Program-made: the position numbers and the translations under genes | The notes under the pieces: generated by a model | The model's database searches: none | What the model was told of the DNA's origin: nothing | What the model saw: the letters and a program-made list of their open reading frames with translations, nothing else | Shown here: in pieces, positions 8,935 to 17,922 of the stretch | Layout: the number at the start of each line of letters is the position of its first letter | Numbering within the stretch: the stretch's first letter is position 1 | Assembly: GCF_010501095.1 (NCBI RefSeq) | Contig: NZ_QVMP01000008.1 | Location: 1 to 64,000 of the forward strand | From: Dysgonomonas sp. 520 | GTDB taxonomy: Bacteria; Bacteroidota; Bacteroidia; Bacteroidales; Dysgonomonadaceae | Length of the DNA stretch: 64,000 nt | Direction of reading: 5' to 3'

Positions 8935-9839
8935 CGATGAGCCTGAAAAAGATATACTTTTTGTTGATGTTGTTATGTTGTGGCTTTTCAGCAATTTCCG
9001 CTCAGGAACTGAATGCAAAAGTTACAATCAACAGTGACAAAATACAAGGAGTTAGTGCCAACGTTTTCACTACATTGCAATCATCAATGATGCAGATGTT
9101 GAACGAAAACAGGTGGACTAATGCTTCTTTCGAACAAAAGGAACGTATTGAATGTAATTTTACCATAACAATCAATTCAGTTGCTAATAATTCTGAATTT
9201 GAGGCAGAAATATTGATAACATCCCGGCGTCCCGTTTTCAACTCATCGTATTCTACCTCGCTGTTCAATTTCAGAGATACGGAGTTTAAATTTGAATACA
9301 ATCAAGGTGAACCTCTTGAATATAACGAGAATATGGTAACTAGCAACCTTATGGGCGTTATTTCATTTTATGCTTATATTATCATTGGGTTAGATTTCGA
9401 TTCATTCGCTCTGAATGCAGGCCGTCCGTATTTTGAACAAGCCATGAACATTGCCAATGCCGCCCAATCGTTGAACACGGATGGGTGGAAAGCATTTGCC
9501 AGCGAAAAAAACAGGTATGCCTTGGCTTTGGCTCTGACAGAAGAAAGTTCGCGTGCGTTTCATCCGATGTGGTACAACTATCACCGCAAGGGATTGGACG
9601 AAATGGCGGCAAATGTGAATAGAGGACGGATACAATTGTTTGAAACGTTAACTGATCTGGATGCTATCTATCAGGCTCGCCCGTCGTCGGTTTTGCTCAT
9701 GCTGTATGGAGACGCCAAATTGTCGGAAATTGTATCGGCTTTAGTTAAAGCCACTTCGGAAGACAGAAAAACAGCCGAAGAAATATTTACAAAAATTTAT
9801 CCGACCAAAGGTAGTATAATCAGCCAATTGAAGAAATAA
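8931..9839 (+). CDS. porD: DUF4835 protein, PorD-type IX secretion component
   Basis: The 302-residue product has a signal peptide cleaved near Ala24 (AISAQELNAKV). The mature protein carries the DUF4835 pattern: VTINSDKIQG, NENRWTNASFEQKERIECNF, RRPVFNSSYSTSLFNFRD, YAYIIIGLDFDSF and ARPSSVLLMLYGDAKL. This family is annotated as PorD, a periplasmic or outer-membrane-associated part of type IX secretion whose exact role is unclear. The gene overlaps the porE-like stop by 4 bases, so the two are translationally coupled. In many relatives porD lies between coaBC and recN; here neither neighbour is present. Confidence 0.8.
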   Translation: MTMSLKKIYFLLMLLCCGFSAISAQELNAKVTINSDKIQGVSANVFTTLQSSMMQMLNENRWTNASFEQKERIECNFTITINSVANNSEFEAEILITSRRPVFNSSYSTSLFNFRDTEFKFEYNQGEPLEYNENMVTSNLMGVISFYAYIIIGLDFDSFALNAGRPYFEQAMNIANAAQSLNTDGWKAFASEKNRYALALALTEESSRAFHPMWYNYHRKGLDEMAANVNRGRIQLFETLTDLDAIYQARPSSVLLMLYGDAKLSEIVSALVKATSEDRKTAEEIFTKIYPTKGSIISQLKK

Positions 9840-9851
9840 TAAAAAAGAACA

Positions 9852-9884
9852 AAACTGTTTGATTAACTAAATTTGAAACAGTTT
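9852..9884 (+). terminator. weak hairpin after porD
   Basis: Perfect 9-base arms aaactgttt and aaacagttt with a 15-base loop lie 13 bases after the porD stop. The T-run after it is poor, so it may be a weak terminator or an mRNA 3' end stabiliser. Confidence 0.4.
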
Positions 9885-9969
9885 CTAACTCTCCTGTTAT
9901 TAAAATAAGCAATAAAATGTGTAACTTCGCAGCCTGAAATACATTTTTTTCAGAGAAAAGGTAAACAAT

Positions 9970-11283
9970 ATGGGAAATTTAGTTGCAATAGTAGGTCGTC
10001 CAAACGTAGGTAAATCTACACTGTTCAATAGATTGACAGAAAGCCGTCAGGCAATAGTGGACGAAACCGCCGGAACAACTCGCGACAGGCAATACGGAAC
10101 AACAGAATGGGGAGGACAAGAGTTTTCAATAGTAGATACAGGAGGATGGGTAGTTAACTCGGAAGATATTTTCGAGGAAGAAATAAACAAACAGGTTGCT
10201 GTTGCTATTGAGGAGGCCGACGTCATTTTGTTCGTGTTGGATGTGATGAACGGTTTAACAGACTTAGACTTGAGTGTGGCAAATATCTTGCGTCGTTCAA
10301 AAAAACCGGTGATTATTGTTTCAAACAAAGCCGACAATTTTAACTTACACCTCCAATCGGCCGAATTCTATCAGCTAGGTTTGGGCGATCCGATAAATAT
10401 ATCTGCCATAAACGGTTCGGGTACAGGAGATTTACTCGATTTGATATTGACTAAGTTTACCAAAAAAGCAGAAGAGGAAGTTCTTGAAGAAATACCTCGT
10501 ATTGCCATCGTTGGAAGACCTAATGCGGGCAAATCGTCTCTCGTAAATGCTTTAATAGGTGAAGAACGCAACATTGTGACTAACATTGCCGGCACAACTC
10601 GCGATTCGATATATACACGTTTCAATAAGTTCAACCTCGATTTCTATTTGGTGGATACCGCAGGAATCAGGAAGAAAGGAAAAGTGACGGAAGACCTTGA
10701 ATATTATTCGGTTATCCGTTCCATAAAAGCGATTGAAAACTCAGATGTGTGTATCTTGATGATTGATGCAACACAAGGTATTGAAAGTCAGGATTTGAAT
10801 ATATTTTCTTTAATACAAAAGAATAAGAAGGGATTAGTGGTTTGCGTCAACAAATGGGATTTGGTGGAAAACAAGGAACAGATAGTCATCAAAACTTTTG
10901 AAAACGCCATCCGTAACCGATTGGCTCCTTTCACCGATTTCCCTATCATATTTGCTTCAGCTCTTACCAAACAACGGATACTCAAAGTATTGGAAGAGGC
11001 AAAAGAAGTGTATAAAATAAGGAAAACGAAAATCCCGACCCATCAATTAAATAGCGTGATGTTGCCGATTATAGAGCATACACCACCACCTGCAAACAAA
11101 GGAAAGTATATAAAGATAAAATACATCACGCAGTTGCCCAATACGCAAGTGCCGTCGTTTGTCTTCTTCTGCAATCTTCCTCAGTGGATAAAGGAACCTT
11201 ATAAACGGTTTTTGGAAAACAGAATCAGGGAAAACTGGAAGTTGACCGGAACGCCTATCAATATATTTATCAGGGAAAAATAG
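9970..11283 (+). CDS. der: ribosome biogenesis GTPase Der
   Basis: Essential GTPase for 50S subunit maturation. The 437-residue product has the diagnostic tandem GTPase domains: first P-loop GRPNVGKS at 9-16 with DTGG, second P-loop GRPNAGKS near 180 with DTAG and NKWDL, followed by a C-terminal KH-like domain. Length is normal. It stands between the porE-porD pair and a convergent rarA; the 22-base gap to the rarA stop holds only a weak possible hairpin (aaagg/cctttt). Confidence 0.96.
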   Translation: MGNLVAIVGRPNVGKSTLFNRLTESRQAIVDETAGTTRDRQYGTTEWGGQEFSIVDTGGWVVNSEDIFEEEINKQVAVAIEEADVILFVLDVMNGLTDLDLSVANILRRSKKPVIIVSNKADNFNLHLQSAEFYQLGLGDPINISAINGSGTGDLLDLILTKFTKKAEEEVLEEIPRIAIVGRPNAGKSSLVNALIGEERNIVTNIAGTTRDSIYTRFNKFNLDFYLVDTAGIRKKGKVTEDLEYYSVIRSIKAIENSDVCILMIDATQGIESQDLNIFSLIQKNKKGLVVCVNKWDLVENKEQIVIKTFENAIRNRLAPFTDFPIIFASALTKQRILKVLEEAKEVYKIRKTKIPTHQLNSVMLPIIEHTPPPANKGKYIKIKYITQLPNTQVPSFVFFCNLPQWIKEPYKRFLENRIRENWKLTGTPINIFIREK

Positions 11284-11305
11284 GAATAAGAAAGGTCTGT
11301 TCCTT

Positions 11306-12574
11306 TTAATACCTGTTTTTCCAAAGTTTTTTGAGGTGATCCAGAATCTTGTTTTCGGCCGGATTGTTTTGTGGTTCCCAGAAACGGCTTTTCTTTACCT
11401 CCGCAGGCATGAAATCTTGTTCTACAAAGTTGTTCTCGTAATCGTGAGCGTACTTGTAGTCTTTGCCGTAATCCAATTCCTTCATCAACTTGGTAGGGGC
11501 ATTGCGCAAATGCAACGGAACAGGCAGGTTTCCTGTCTTTTCCACTAAAGCAATAGCCTTATCAATAGACAAATATGCCGAATTACTTTTCGGAGAAGTA
11601 GCCAGATAGACAGTTGTTTCGGCTAAAATGATACGCCCTTCGGGCCAGCCTATCTTTTGCAATGCGTCGAAACAGGCATTAGCCAACAGCAGAGCATTCG
11701 GGTTTGCCAAACCTATGTCTTCGGCAGCCGATATAACAAGCCTTCGAGCTATAAATTTAGGGTCTTCACCCCCTGCAACCATTCGTGCCAACCAATATAC
11801 GGCCGCATCGGGATCGCTTCCCCTGATTGATTTTATAAATGCCGAGATAATGTCGTAGTGCATTTCTCCGCCCTTATCATAAGCTGCGGGATTTTCCTGC
11901 AAACGTTCCGTTACTATCTTATCGTTGATAACGATAGTCTCACCGGTATCGGCTGACACAATAAGATCCAGAATGTTGAGTAATTTACGAGCGTCTCCTC
12001 CCGAAAAACGCAGCAAGGCGTCCGATTCTTCAACCTTTATATTTTTATCTTTCAGTATAATATCTTGAGTGATAGCCCTGTTGAGTAGCTTGAGTAAATC
12101 TTCTTTATCCAACGATTTTAGAACATATACCTGACATCTCGACAAAAGTGGGCGAATGACCTCAAAAGATGGGTTTTCGGTTGTTGCGCCTATCAGGGTG
12201 ATAATACCTGTTTCAACAGCACCCAACAATGAATCTTGTTGCGATTTGCTGAAGCGATGAATTTCGTCGATGAATAAGATAGGGCGTGAAGTATTGAAAA
12301 AATTGTTCTTTTTGGCTGTGTCAATCACCTCACGAACATCTTTCACTCCCGAATTTATGGCACTTAGCGTATAGAAACGAGTTTCCAGAGTGTTGGCTAT
12401 AATCTGTGCAAGAGTAGTTTTCCCAACGCCCGGAGGCCCCCACAACAGAAAAGAGGCAACATTACCGGCCTCTATCATTTTGCGCAAAATGGCACCTTGT
12501 CCTACAAGATGCTTTTGCCCGATATATTCATCCAAATTTTTGGGGCGTAGACGTTCTGCTAAAGGTTGGCTCAT
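11306..12574 (-). CDS. rarA: replication-associated recombination protein RarA (MgsA)
   Basis: AAA+ ATPase that acts at stalled replication forks. The 422-residue product has Walker A GPPGVGKTT at 46-54, Walker B FIDEIHRF near 100, sensor-1 GATTENPSFE, and the MgsA C-terminal tetramerisation region (SAAEDIGLANPNALLLA). The start MSQPLAERLRPKNLDEYIGQ is the normal family start. It converges with der. Confidence 0.95.
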   Translation of the reverse strand: MSQPLAERLRPKNLDEYIGQKHLVGQGAILRKMIEAGNVASFLLWGPPGVGKTTLAQIIANTLETRFYTLSAINSGVKDVREVIDTAKKNNFFNTSRPILFIDEIHRFSKSQQDSLLGAVETGIITLIGATTENPSFEVIRPLLSRCQVYVLKSLDKEDLLKLLNRAITQDIILKDKNIKVEESDALLRFSGGDARKLLNILDLIVSADTGETIVINDKIVTERLQENPAAYDKGGEMHYDIISAFIKSIRGSDPDAAVYWLARMVAGGEDPKFIARRLVISAAEDIGLANPNALLLANACFDALQKIGWPEGRIILAETTVYLATSPKSNSAYLSIDKAIALVEKTGNLPVPLHLRNAPTKLMKELDYGKDYKYAHDYENNFVEQDFMPAEVKKSRFWEPQNNPAENKILDHLKKLWKNRY

Positions 12575-12621
12575 GTAAACTTTATCGTATTATATTATTC
12601 TGTAATGTAAATATAATAAAT

Positions 12622-15006
12622 TTAGAAAGGATATCCAATAGCAATGTGCCATGCCGTGTTTTTCTTGAATCTAAGAGGTTCAAGTACAGGCCAATGGTTA
12701 TTTCCGGGTTTGTCTGCGGGATCGTGAAGTTTCCATCCGCAATCGAGACGGACAAGCACAAAATCGAAATCGAAACGGATACCCAATCCCCACGAAGCGG
12801 CTATTTCTTTATAAAAGCTGTCGAATTTGAAATTGCCCTTTTCTTGTCCTTCATATTCTTTTACCGTCCAGATGTTTCCGGCATCAAGAAAGGCTGCGAA
12901 TTCTACTATCCAGAATGCTTTACTTCGATATTCAATATTGGCGTCGAAACGTATATCACCCGAGTGGAAGTAGAAATTATCATTTTCGTTATAATAAGCA
13001 CCCGGCCCAAGTTCTCTTATCCCCCAGCCTCTCACACTATTGGCTCCACCTGAGAAAAAGCGTTTTTGTATCGGAATCAGCTTACTGTTCCCATAAGGAT
13101 ATGCGATGCCGCCCCCGATGCGCCATGCGATGGAGTTTTTCTCATCCAGCCTATACGTACTGCTAAAATCCATATTCGCTTTCACGTATTGCGCAAATGT
13201 TGTGTTAAAGACTTTCTTCGATCCGTCTTCATTCTCTTTCACATCTGTTATGTTGGCGGCCAGAGCCAAAACATTGCCGGCTGTTTCGACCGAAGCCCTG
13301 AACGTTTTTATAACATTCTGCCTTTTGTTCAGAAAATTATGGTTGCTGTAATAATACGAATACCCTGCACTCATAATAAACTGATCTTGAAAACTATACA
13401 GGCGAGCTTCAGGCGTAAGGTCTGCCAGAAAATTAGCATCTACATAAGGCAGGTGAATATAACTCACATCAAGCAAATCGAGCGTATGTCTTATCTTATT
13501 GTCACGCCTTTGATTCCACATATATTTCAGGCTTCCCCCCGAAATGGTACGTGTAAAATAATTGGGGCGGCGCTGATAACTGAAATTGGCTGTTATCTGG
13601 GTCGATGCACGCAATCGACGCTTAATTTTTCGGGTCAGGAATGGATTTATGAAGCGAGGAAACATGAGCGATGTTTCGCCGCCTATTTCAAAATAATTAT
13701 CTTCGAAATTCGAAAAACTCGCATTTATAGCTTCGTATGCACCATGCAATTTTATATTGAACTGCTCCGAACCTTTAAATATATTCCGGTGAGTGTATCC
13801 GATACCTGCGCCAACACCAAAGTCGCCTGCCGAGTTTGTGCCCTCGGCCTCTATGGATATTCCTTGTTTCTTGTCTGGCATACAAGTAATTATACAGTCA
13901 AGATATAAAGAATCCTTTACAGAATAACTGATATTTACATTGCGAAGTATGCGCAATTGCGACATTGCGTCGTAGGTCACATTCGTCATATTTTCGCTGT
14001 ACAATCTTCCGGGCATTATATAACAGGCATTAAGAATCACATCAGGTTTTATGTATTCTTTCCTTTTGCCGTAAACGATGGTATAGCCGTTCTTTTTCAC
14101 CTCGCTTGTTGAGACATACTCACTCACGCTACCAACCTCTAAAGGGTTATAATCCACGTATATATATACATTTCTGATTGTGTATTGCTGATGCGGGCTG
14201 TCTTGTTGTTCGTTGTTGGATATACGAGTCCGAAACGGATAAATGGTCAACTCCAAACCCACATTTCTGTGCTGGGTTGTGTCGGCAATGAAACCAACGT
14301 AATCTTTATTGAACGAATAGAATCCCGAGTTGCGGAAAACACTTGAGATGCGCCCTCTTTCTTCGTCCAGAACATTTAGGTCTAACAAAGATTGAGGTTT
14401 TACGAGTGTATTCGATAACAAAAAATCGTCGAACGACATGTTTTCGTTTACATTCCGCCTTCTATTCGGAATTGAGAGAGCAGTGCCGGAGTATACATTT
14501 TCGGGAAAAACAGAATCGGGAATTAACACCGAATAGTTGTTTATTGTATGCGGTTCGCCTGCTATTATTTCATACGTAACCCTTGCTTTCTTTTTGTTGG
14601 AGAGCAGCCTGACTTCCGATTTAACCTCTGCCGACAAGTATCCTTTGTTTGCAAGAATCTGTTTAAACTCGTTTTCAGTCTTCGTTACCATTTCTCTATC
14701 GAAAATAACAGGAGGCTCGCCTCCGCTTCTCAAAATCTTATTAATCCATTTTGTGCTGTCTTTTCCCGATAAATTGTAGACAAAGAGAGGAAACTTGAAC
14801 AATTCGAATGTTTTGTAATTTGCCTTTTGAGCCACAAAAGGTTTCAGATCGGTAGGAGTAGCGTCTTTGGTGTCGCTTTTTATAGTAACGGAGGCCAGGA
14901 TATATTCTCCATCGGGTACAAACTTCGTAGATTTGCACGATGTGATGCAAATGACGCAAAACATTATGATAAATAGATAGATATACCTTCCGAAAAATTC
15001 TCCCAC
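12622..15006 (-). CDS. tamL: TamL, Omp85-family outer-membrane lipoprotein
   Basis: A 794-residue BamA/TamA-superfamily protein, the Bacteroidota lipoprotein form thought to work with TamB in moving molecules to the outer membrane. The signal peptide ends in lipobox ITSC (Cys24), followed by the characteristic KFVPDGEYIL start, POTRA-like repeats (about 30-370) and a 16-strand-type barrel. FFSGGANSVRGWG is the VRGW/F motif of the Omp85 L6 loop, and the protein ends in an aromatic residue (IAIGYPF). It is divergent from an RNA methyltransferase gene; each has its own -7 element in the shared 119-base spacer. This gene pair is common in Bacteroidota. Confidence 0.9.
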   Translation of the reverse strand: MGEFFGRYIYLFIIMFCVICITSCKSTKFVPDGEYILASVTIKSDTKDATPTDLKPFVAQKANYKTFELFKFPLFVYNLSGKDSTKWINKILRSGGEPPVIFDREMVTKTENEFKQILANKGYLSAEVKSEVRLLSNKKKARVTYEIIAGEPHTINNYSVLIPDSVFPENVYSGTALSIPNRRRNVNENMSFDDFLLSNTLVKPQSLLDLNVLDEERGRISSVFRNSGFYSFNKDYVGFIADTTQHRNVGLELTIYPFRTRISNNEQQDSPHQQYTIRNVYIYVDYNPLEVGSVSEYVSTSEVKKNGYTIVYGKRKEYIKPDVILNACYIMPGRLYSENMTNVTYDAMSQLRILRNVNISYSVKDSLYLDCIITCMPDKKQGISIEAEGTNSAGDFGVGAGIGYTHRNIFKGSEQFNIKLHGAYEAINASFSNFEDNYFEIGGETSLMFPRFINPFLTRKIKRRLRASTQITANFSYQRRPNYFTRTISGGSLKYMWNQRRDNKIRHTLDLLDVSYIHLPYVDANFLADLTPEARLYSFQDQFIMSAGYSYYYSNHNFLNKRQNVIKTFRASVETAGNVLALAANITDVKENEDGSKKVFNTTFAQYVKANMDFSSTYRLDEKNSIAWRIGGGIAYPYGNSKLIPIQKRFFSGGANSVRGWGIRELGPGAYYNENDNFYFHSGDIRFDANIEYRSKAFWIVEFAAFLDAGNIWTVKEYEGQEKGNFKFDSFYKEIAASWGLGIRFDFDFVLVRLDCGWKLHDPADKPGNNHWPVLEPLRFKKNTAWHIAIGYPF

Positions 15007-15042
15007 AGATGAACAGATTGATATTTTACTGTTTTTGAGTTA

Positions 15043-15050
15043 CAAAAGTA
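15043..15050 (-). promoter_or_regulatory. -7 element for tamL
   Basis: TACTTTTG on the minus strand, 36 bases before the tamL ATG. Confidence 0.4.
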
Positions 15051-15073
15051 AAAATTTAATTGTTTCTTTTTTG

Positions 15074-15081
15074 TAGTTTTG
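15074..15081 (+). promoter_or_regulatory. -7 element for the RNA methyltransferase gene
   Basis: TAGTTTTG, 44 bases before the ATG; it faces away from the tamL element 23 bases to the left. Confidence 0.4.
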
Positions 15082-15125
15082 TTTCAAAAGAAATAAGATT
15101 TTAACAACACTTACGTTTTTGTCCG

Positions 15126-15884
15126 ATGGCTTTATCAAAAAATAAGCTTAAATACATTCAGTCGCTAAAAGAAAAAAAAGGCAGAAAAGAACATAAAACC
15201 TTTGTTGCCGAGGGAGATAAGATGGTGTCCGAACTTCTGGGTTGTATGAAGTGTCAGATTTTGGTGGCAACCCAGTCGTTTATCCTTTCTCAAAAAAGAA
15301 ACATCGAAGTTGAAGAAACTGTAGAAGTTGATGCTAGTGAACTGAAACGCATTAGTTTTGTGAAAAATCCGCAAAATGCACTGGCTGTTTTTTATCAACC
15401 GGAGTATGATGTCGAAAACCTGTATATAGATGATCGATTGTCGCTAGCTCTCGACGAGGTTCAAGATCCCGGAAATCTGGGCACTATTGTCCGTATAGCC
15501 GATTGGTATGGAATCGAAAATATTTTTTGTTCACGAAACTCGGCCGATATTTACAATCCTAAAACCGTTCAGGCTACAATGGGTGCAATTGCTAGAGTTA
15601 AGGTGCATTATGTCGATTTGGAAGAATTTTTGAAATCGAAGCAAGACATTCCTGTTTATGGAACCTTTCTGGATGGCGAAAATATGTATCAGAAGAAGCT
15701 GACATCAAATGGCATCATAGTTATGGGAAACGAGGGCAACGGGATAAGCCCTGTGATGGAAAAACATATTACCGAAAAATTATTTATTCCCAATTATCCG
15801 GCAAACCGCATAACTTCCGAATCCTTAAATGTTTCTGTTGCCACCGCTATTATTTGCGCCGAATTCAGGAGAAAATTGTTTTAA
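15126..15884 (+). CDS. TrmH/SpoU-family RNA 2'-O-methyltransferase
   Basis: SAM-dependent RNA methyltransferase with a deep trefoil knot. The 252-residue product has an N-terminal substrate-binding domain (1-95) and the three SpoU motifs: DEVQDPGNLGTIVRIADWYG (about 104-123), VMGNEGNGIS (about 198) and IPNYPANRITSESLNVSVA (about 219-237). The target, tRNA or 23S rRNA, cannot be told from these motifs. Confidence 0.9.
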   Translation: MALSKNKLKYIQSLKEKKGRKEHKTFVAEGDKMVSELLGCMKCQILVATQSFILSQKRNIEVEETVEVDASELKRISFVKNPQNALAVFYQPEYDVENLYIDDRLSLALDEVQDPGNLGTIVRIADWYGIENIFCSRNSADIYNPKTVQATMGAIARVKVHYVDLEEFLKSKQDIPVYGTFLDGENMYQKKLTSNGIIVMGNEGNGISPVMEKHITEKLFIPNYPANRITSESLNVSVATAIICAEFRRKLF

Positions 15885-15924
15885 AAGAATTTGTCGGCAA
15901 TCTTACAAATTGTTATAATATTTA

Positions 15925-15932
15925 TATCTTTG
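15925..15932 (+). promoter_or_regulatory. -7 element for the C-S lyase gene
   Basis: TATCTTTG, 34 bases before the ATG at 15967, followed by a G-run. No consensus -33. Confidence 0.4.
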
Positions 15933-15966
15933 GGGGCAAAAAACAGACTTAAAATAATATTTTGTT

Positions 15967-17139
15967 ATGAATTCCTTCAATTTTAACGAGATTATAGATC
16001 GTAAGGGCACCAATGCGATAAAAACGGACGCATTGAAAGAACGATTTGGCAGGGACGACCTCATCCCCATGTGGGTTGCGGATATGGATTTTGCATCGCC
16101 ACCTACTGTTACTCAGGCTATTATAGAAAGGGCAAAGCATGGACTTTTCGGATACACTTTCGAGGGTGATGAATATTATAATGCTATCATAAATTGGACT
16201 AAAAATCAGCACAATTGGACAATAGAAAAGGATTGGATCAGCTTCATTCCGGGAATTGTGAAAGGAATAGCATTTGTTCTGGATTGTTTTACCAGCAAAG
16301 AAGATAAGGTTGTGATACAGCCTCCGGTTTATCATCCTTTCCGCATAATACCCGAATTGCACAGGAGGGAAGTTGTGGATAACCCTCTGAAACTTGAAGC
16401 AGGGCAATATCGTATGGATCTTGAAAACCTGAAACAAGTTATTTCGCCCGATTGTAAAGTCCTGATTTTGTGTAATCCGCACAATCCCGGAGGGCGTGTC
16501 TGGACAAAACAGGAACTCTCCGACATTGCCGAAATTTGTTACGACAACAATATTCTTGTCATATCTGACGAAATTCATGCCGATCTGGCACTCCAAAATC
16601 ACAAGCATATTCCATTTGCCAGTGTATCGGAAAAAGCAGCAATGAATAGCATTACGCTGATGGCTCCGAGCAAAACATTCAATATTGCAGGGATTGTCAG
16701 TTCTTTTTCGGTAATTCCGAATAAAGATTTGAGGGAGAAATTTCATGCCTATCTGACAAAAAGTGAACTGAATCATGGCGATTTGTTTGCTTATCTGGCA
16801 GCTCAGGTTGCTTATGAAACCGGCGAAGAGTGGTTGAAAGAAGCGAAAGAATATTTGTGGCAAAATATCTGTTATGTAGACGACTATTTAAAGAAAAACA
16901 TACCTCAGATAAAAGCGATCATACCCGAAGCATCGTTTCTTATATGGCTCGATTGCAAGGCATTGAACCTTTCGCAAGAAGATTTGGTTTCTTTATTTGT
17001 AAATGATGCCAAATTGGCGTTGAACGACGGTTCAATGTTTGGAAAAGAGGGAGAAGGATTTATGAGAATGAATATTGGAACGCCTCGTTCAGTTATCGAA
17101 AGAGCTATGGACAATCTGTTTAAAGCTGTTAATAAATAA
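15967..17139 (+). CDS. patB: PatB/MalY-type PLP-dependent C-S lyase
   Basis: Fold-type I aminotransferase-family enzyme of the MalY/PatB group, which cleaves cystathionine or other S-conjugates to pyruvate, ammonia and a thiol. The 390-residue product shows MWVADMDFASPP near the N-terminus, NPHNPGGRVW (Asn contacting PLP), SDEIHADL, and APSKTFN with the Schiff-base Lys at 236. Substrate preference (cystathionine beta-lyase or a detoxifying C-S lyase) is not resolved. It appears monocistronic. Confidence 0.88.
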   Translation: MNSFNFNEIIDRKGTNAIKTDALKERFGRDDLIPMWVADMDFASPPTVTQAIIERAKHGLFGYTFEGDEYYNAIINWTKNQHNWTIEKDWISFIPGIVKGIAFVLDCFTSKEDKVVIQPPVYHPFRIIPELHRREVVDNPLKLEAGQYRMDLENLKQVISPDCKVLILCNPHNPGGRVWTKQELSDIAEICYDNNILVISDEIHADLALQNHKHIPFASVSEKAAMNSITLMAPSKTFNIAGIVSSFSVIPNKDLREKFHAYLTKSELNHGDLFAYLAAQVAYETGEEWLKEAKEYLWQNICYVDDYLKKNIPQIKAIIPEASFLIWLDCKALNLSQEDLVSLFVNDAKLALNDGSMFGKEGEGFMRMNIGTPRSVIERAMDNLFKAVNK

Positions 17140-17147
17140 ATCAAATT

Positions 17148-17178
17148 TTTGTACTGATTGTTTTATATCGTATTTTTG
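17148..17178 (+). promoter_or_regulatory. full Bacteroidota promoter for slyD
   Basis: TTTG (17148-17151), exactly 19 bases, then TATTTTTG (17171-17178). This is the best match in the window to the TTTG-N19-21-TAnnTTTG housekeeping promoter. It lies about 90 bases before the slyD ATG, leaving a long AT-rich leader. Confidence 0.65.
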
Positions 17179-17269
17179 GTACGATAATTGAAGTACACTC
17201 ATAAAATTTGATGAATAACTTTCGTCGAGGATAATAATCACTTATAAATTAAACAAATAACAAAAAAAA

Positions 17270-17848
17270 ATGAAGATTTCAACAAATAAATATGTCTCTT
17301 TGACATACGACCTGAATGTTGGAGAAGGAGAACAACAAGAGTTGATGGAAAGAGCAACACCGGAGCACCCGCTAGAATTTATTTTCGGAACAAATTCGAT
17401 GCTCGAATCATTTGAAAAACAATTGGACGGACTGTCGGAAGGCGACACATTCGATTTCGTGCTCTCTCCTGACGAATCGTACGGAGAATATGACGACGAC
17501 CATGTGGTTGACCTGCCCCGCAATATATTTGAAGTGGACGGACAATTGGACGAAAAAGTTGTCTTCGAAGGAAATATTGTTCCTATGATGGACGCAGGTG
17601 GCAACAGACTCAATGGTGCGGTTGTGGCTGTGAAAGAAGATGTTATCACTATGGATTTTAACCATCCGTTAGCAGGGGAAAACCTTCACTTCACAGGAAA
17701 AGTGATTGGAGTAAGGGACGCTTCTGCCGAAGAAATTGCTGCATTGTTTGCACCTCAGGGTGGATGCGGTTGTGGCTGTGGCGATTGCGGAGACGAAGAA
17801 AAATCCGAAGCCGGAGGTTGCAGCTCAGGAAGCTGTGGCTGTCACTAA
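17270..17848 (+). CDS. slyD: SlyD-type FKBP peptidyl-prolyl isomerase
   Basis: Cytoplasmic prolyl isomerase and chaperone that also handles nickel. The 192-residue protein has the FKBP half-domain (YVSLTYDLNVGEG, PLEFIFGTNSMLESFEKQL), an inserted chaperone domain (about 65-125) and the FKBP closing strand (HPLAGENLHFTGKVIGV). The tail, from about 161, carries seven Cys and a final His in a Gly-rich setting (GGCGCGCGDCG), a metal-binding tail as in SlyD. A full consensus promoter lies upstream and a strong hairpin terminator downstream, so it is a single-gene unit. Confidence 0.92.
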   Translation: MKISTNKYVSLTYDLNVGEGEQQELMERATPEHPLEFIFGTNSMLESFEKQLDGLSEGDTFDFVLSPDESYGEYDDDHVVDLPRNIFEVDGQLDEKVVFEGNIVPMMDAGGNRLNGAVVAVKEDVITMDFNHPLAGENLHFTGKVIGVRDASAEEIAALFAPQGGCGCGCGDCGDEEKSEAGGCSSGSCGCH

Positions 17849-17871
17849 CAAGCTATTGGAAAAATATACGG

Positions 17872-17911
17872 AAATCCTGTCTTGATTTGATTCATGGCAG
17901 GATTTTTTCTT
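17872..17911 (+). terminator. rho-independent terminator after slyD
   Basis: Arms aaatcctg (17872-17879) and caggattt (17898-17905) are followed by a T-rich run. The stop of the minus-strand gene at 17923 lies just beyond. Confidence 0.75.
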
Positions 17912-17922
17912 TTTTCACCTTT

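Noticed and set aside
11284-11305. Hairpin between der and rarA stops
   Set aside because: Only 5-base arms (aaagg/ccttt); too weak to call a terminator.
13066-13908. 280-residue plus-strand frame antisense to tamL
   Set aside because: Long only because of the codon bias of tamL; no signal, domain or start context.
15949-16863. 304-residue minus-strand frame antisense to the C-S lyase gene
   Set aside because: The plus-strand PLP enzyme has all catalytic motifs; the antisense product is Phe/Cys/His rich and has none.
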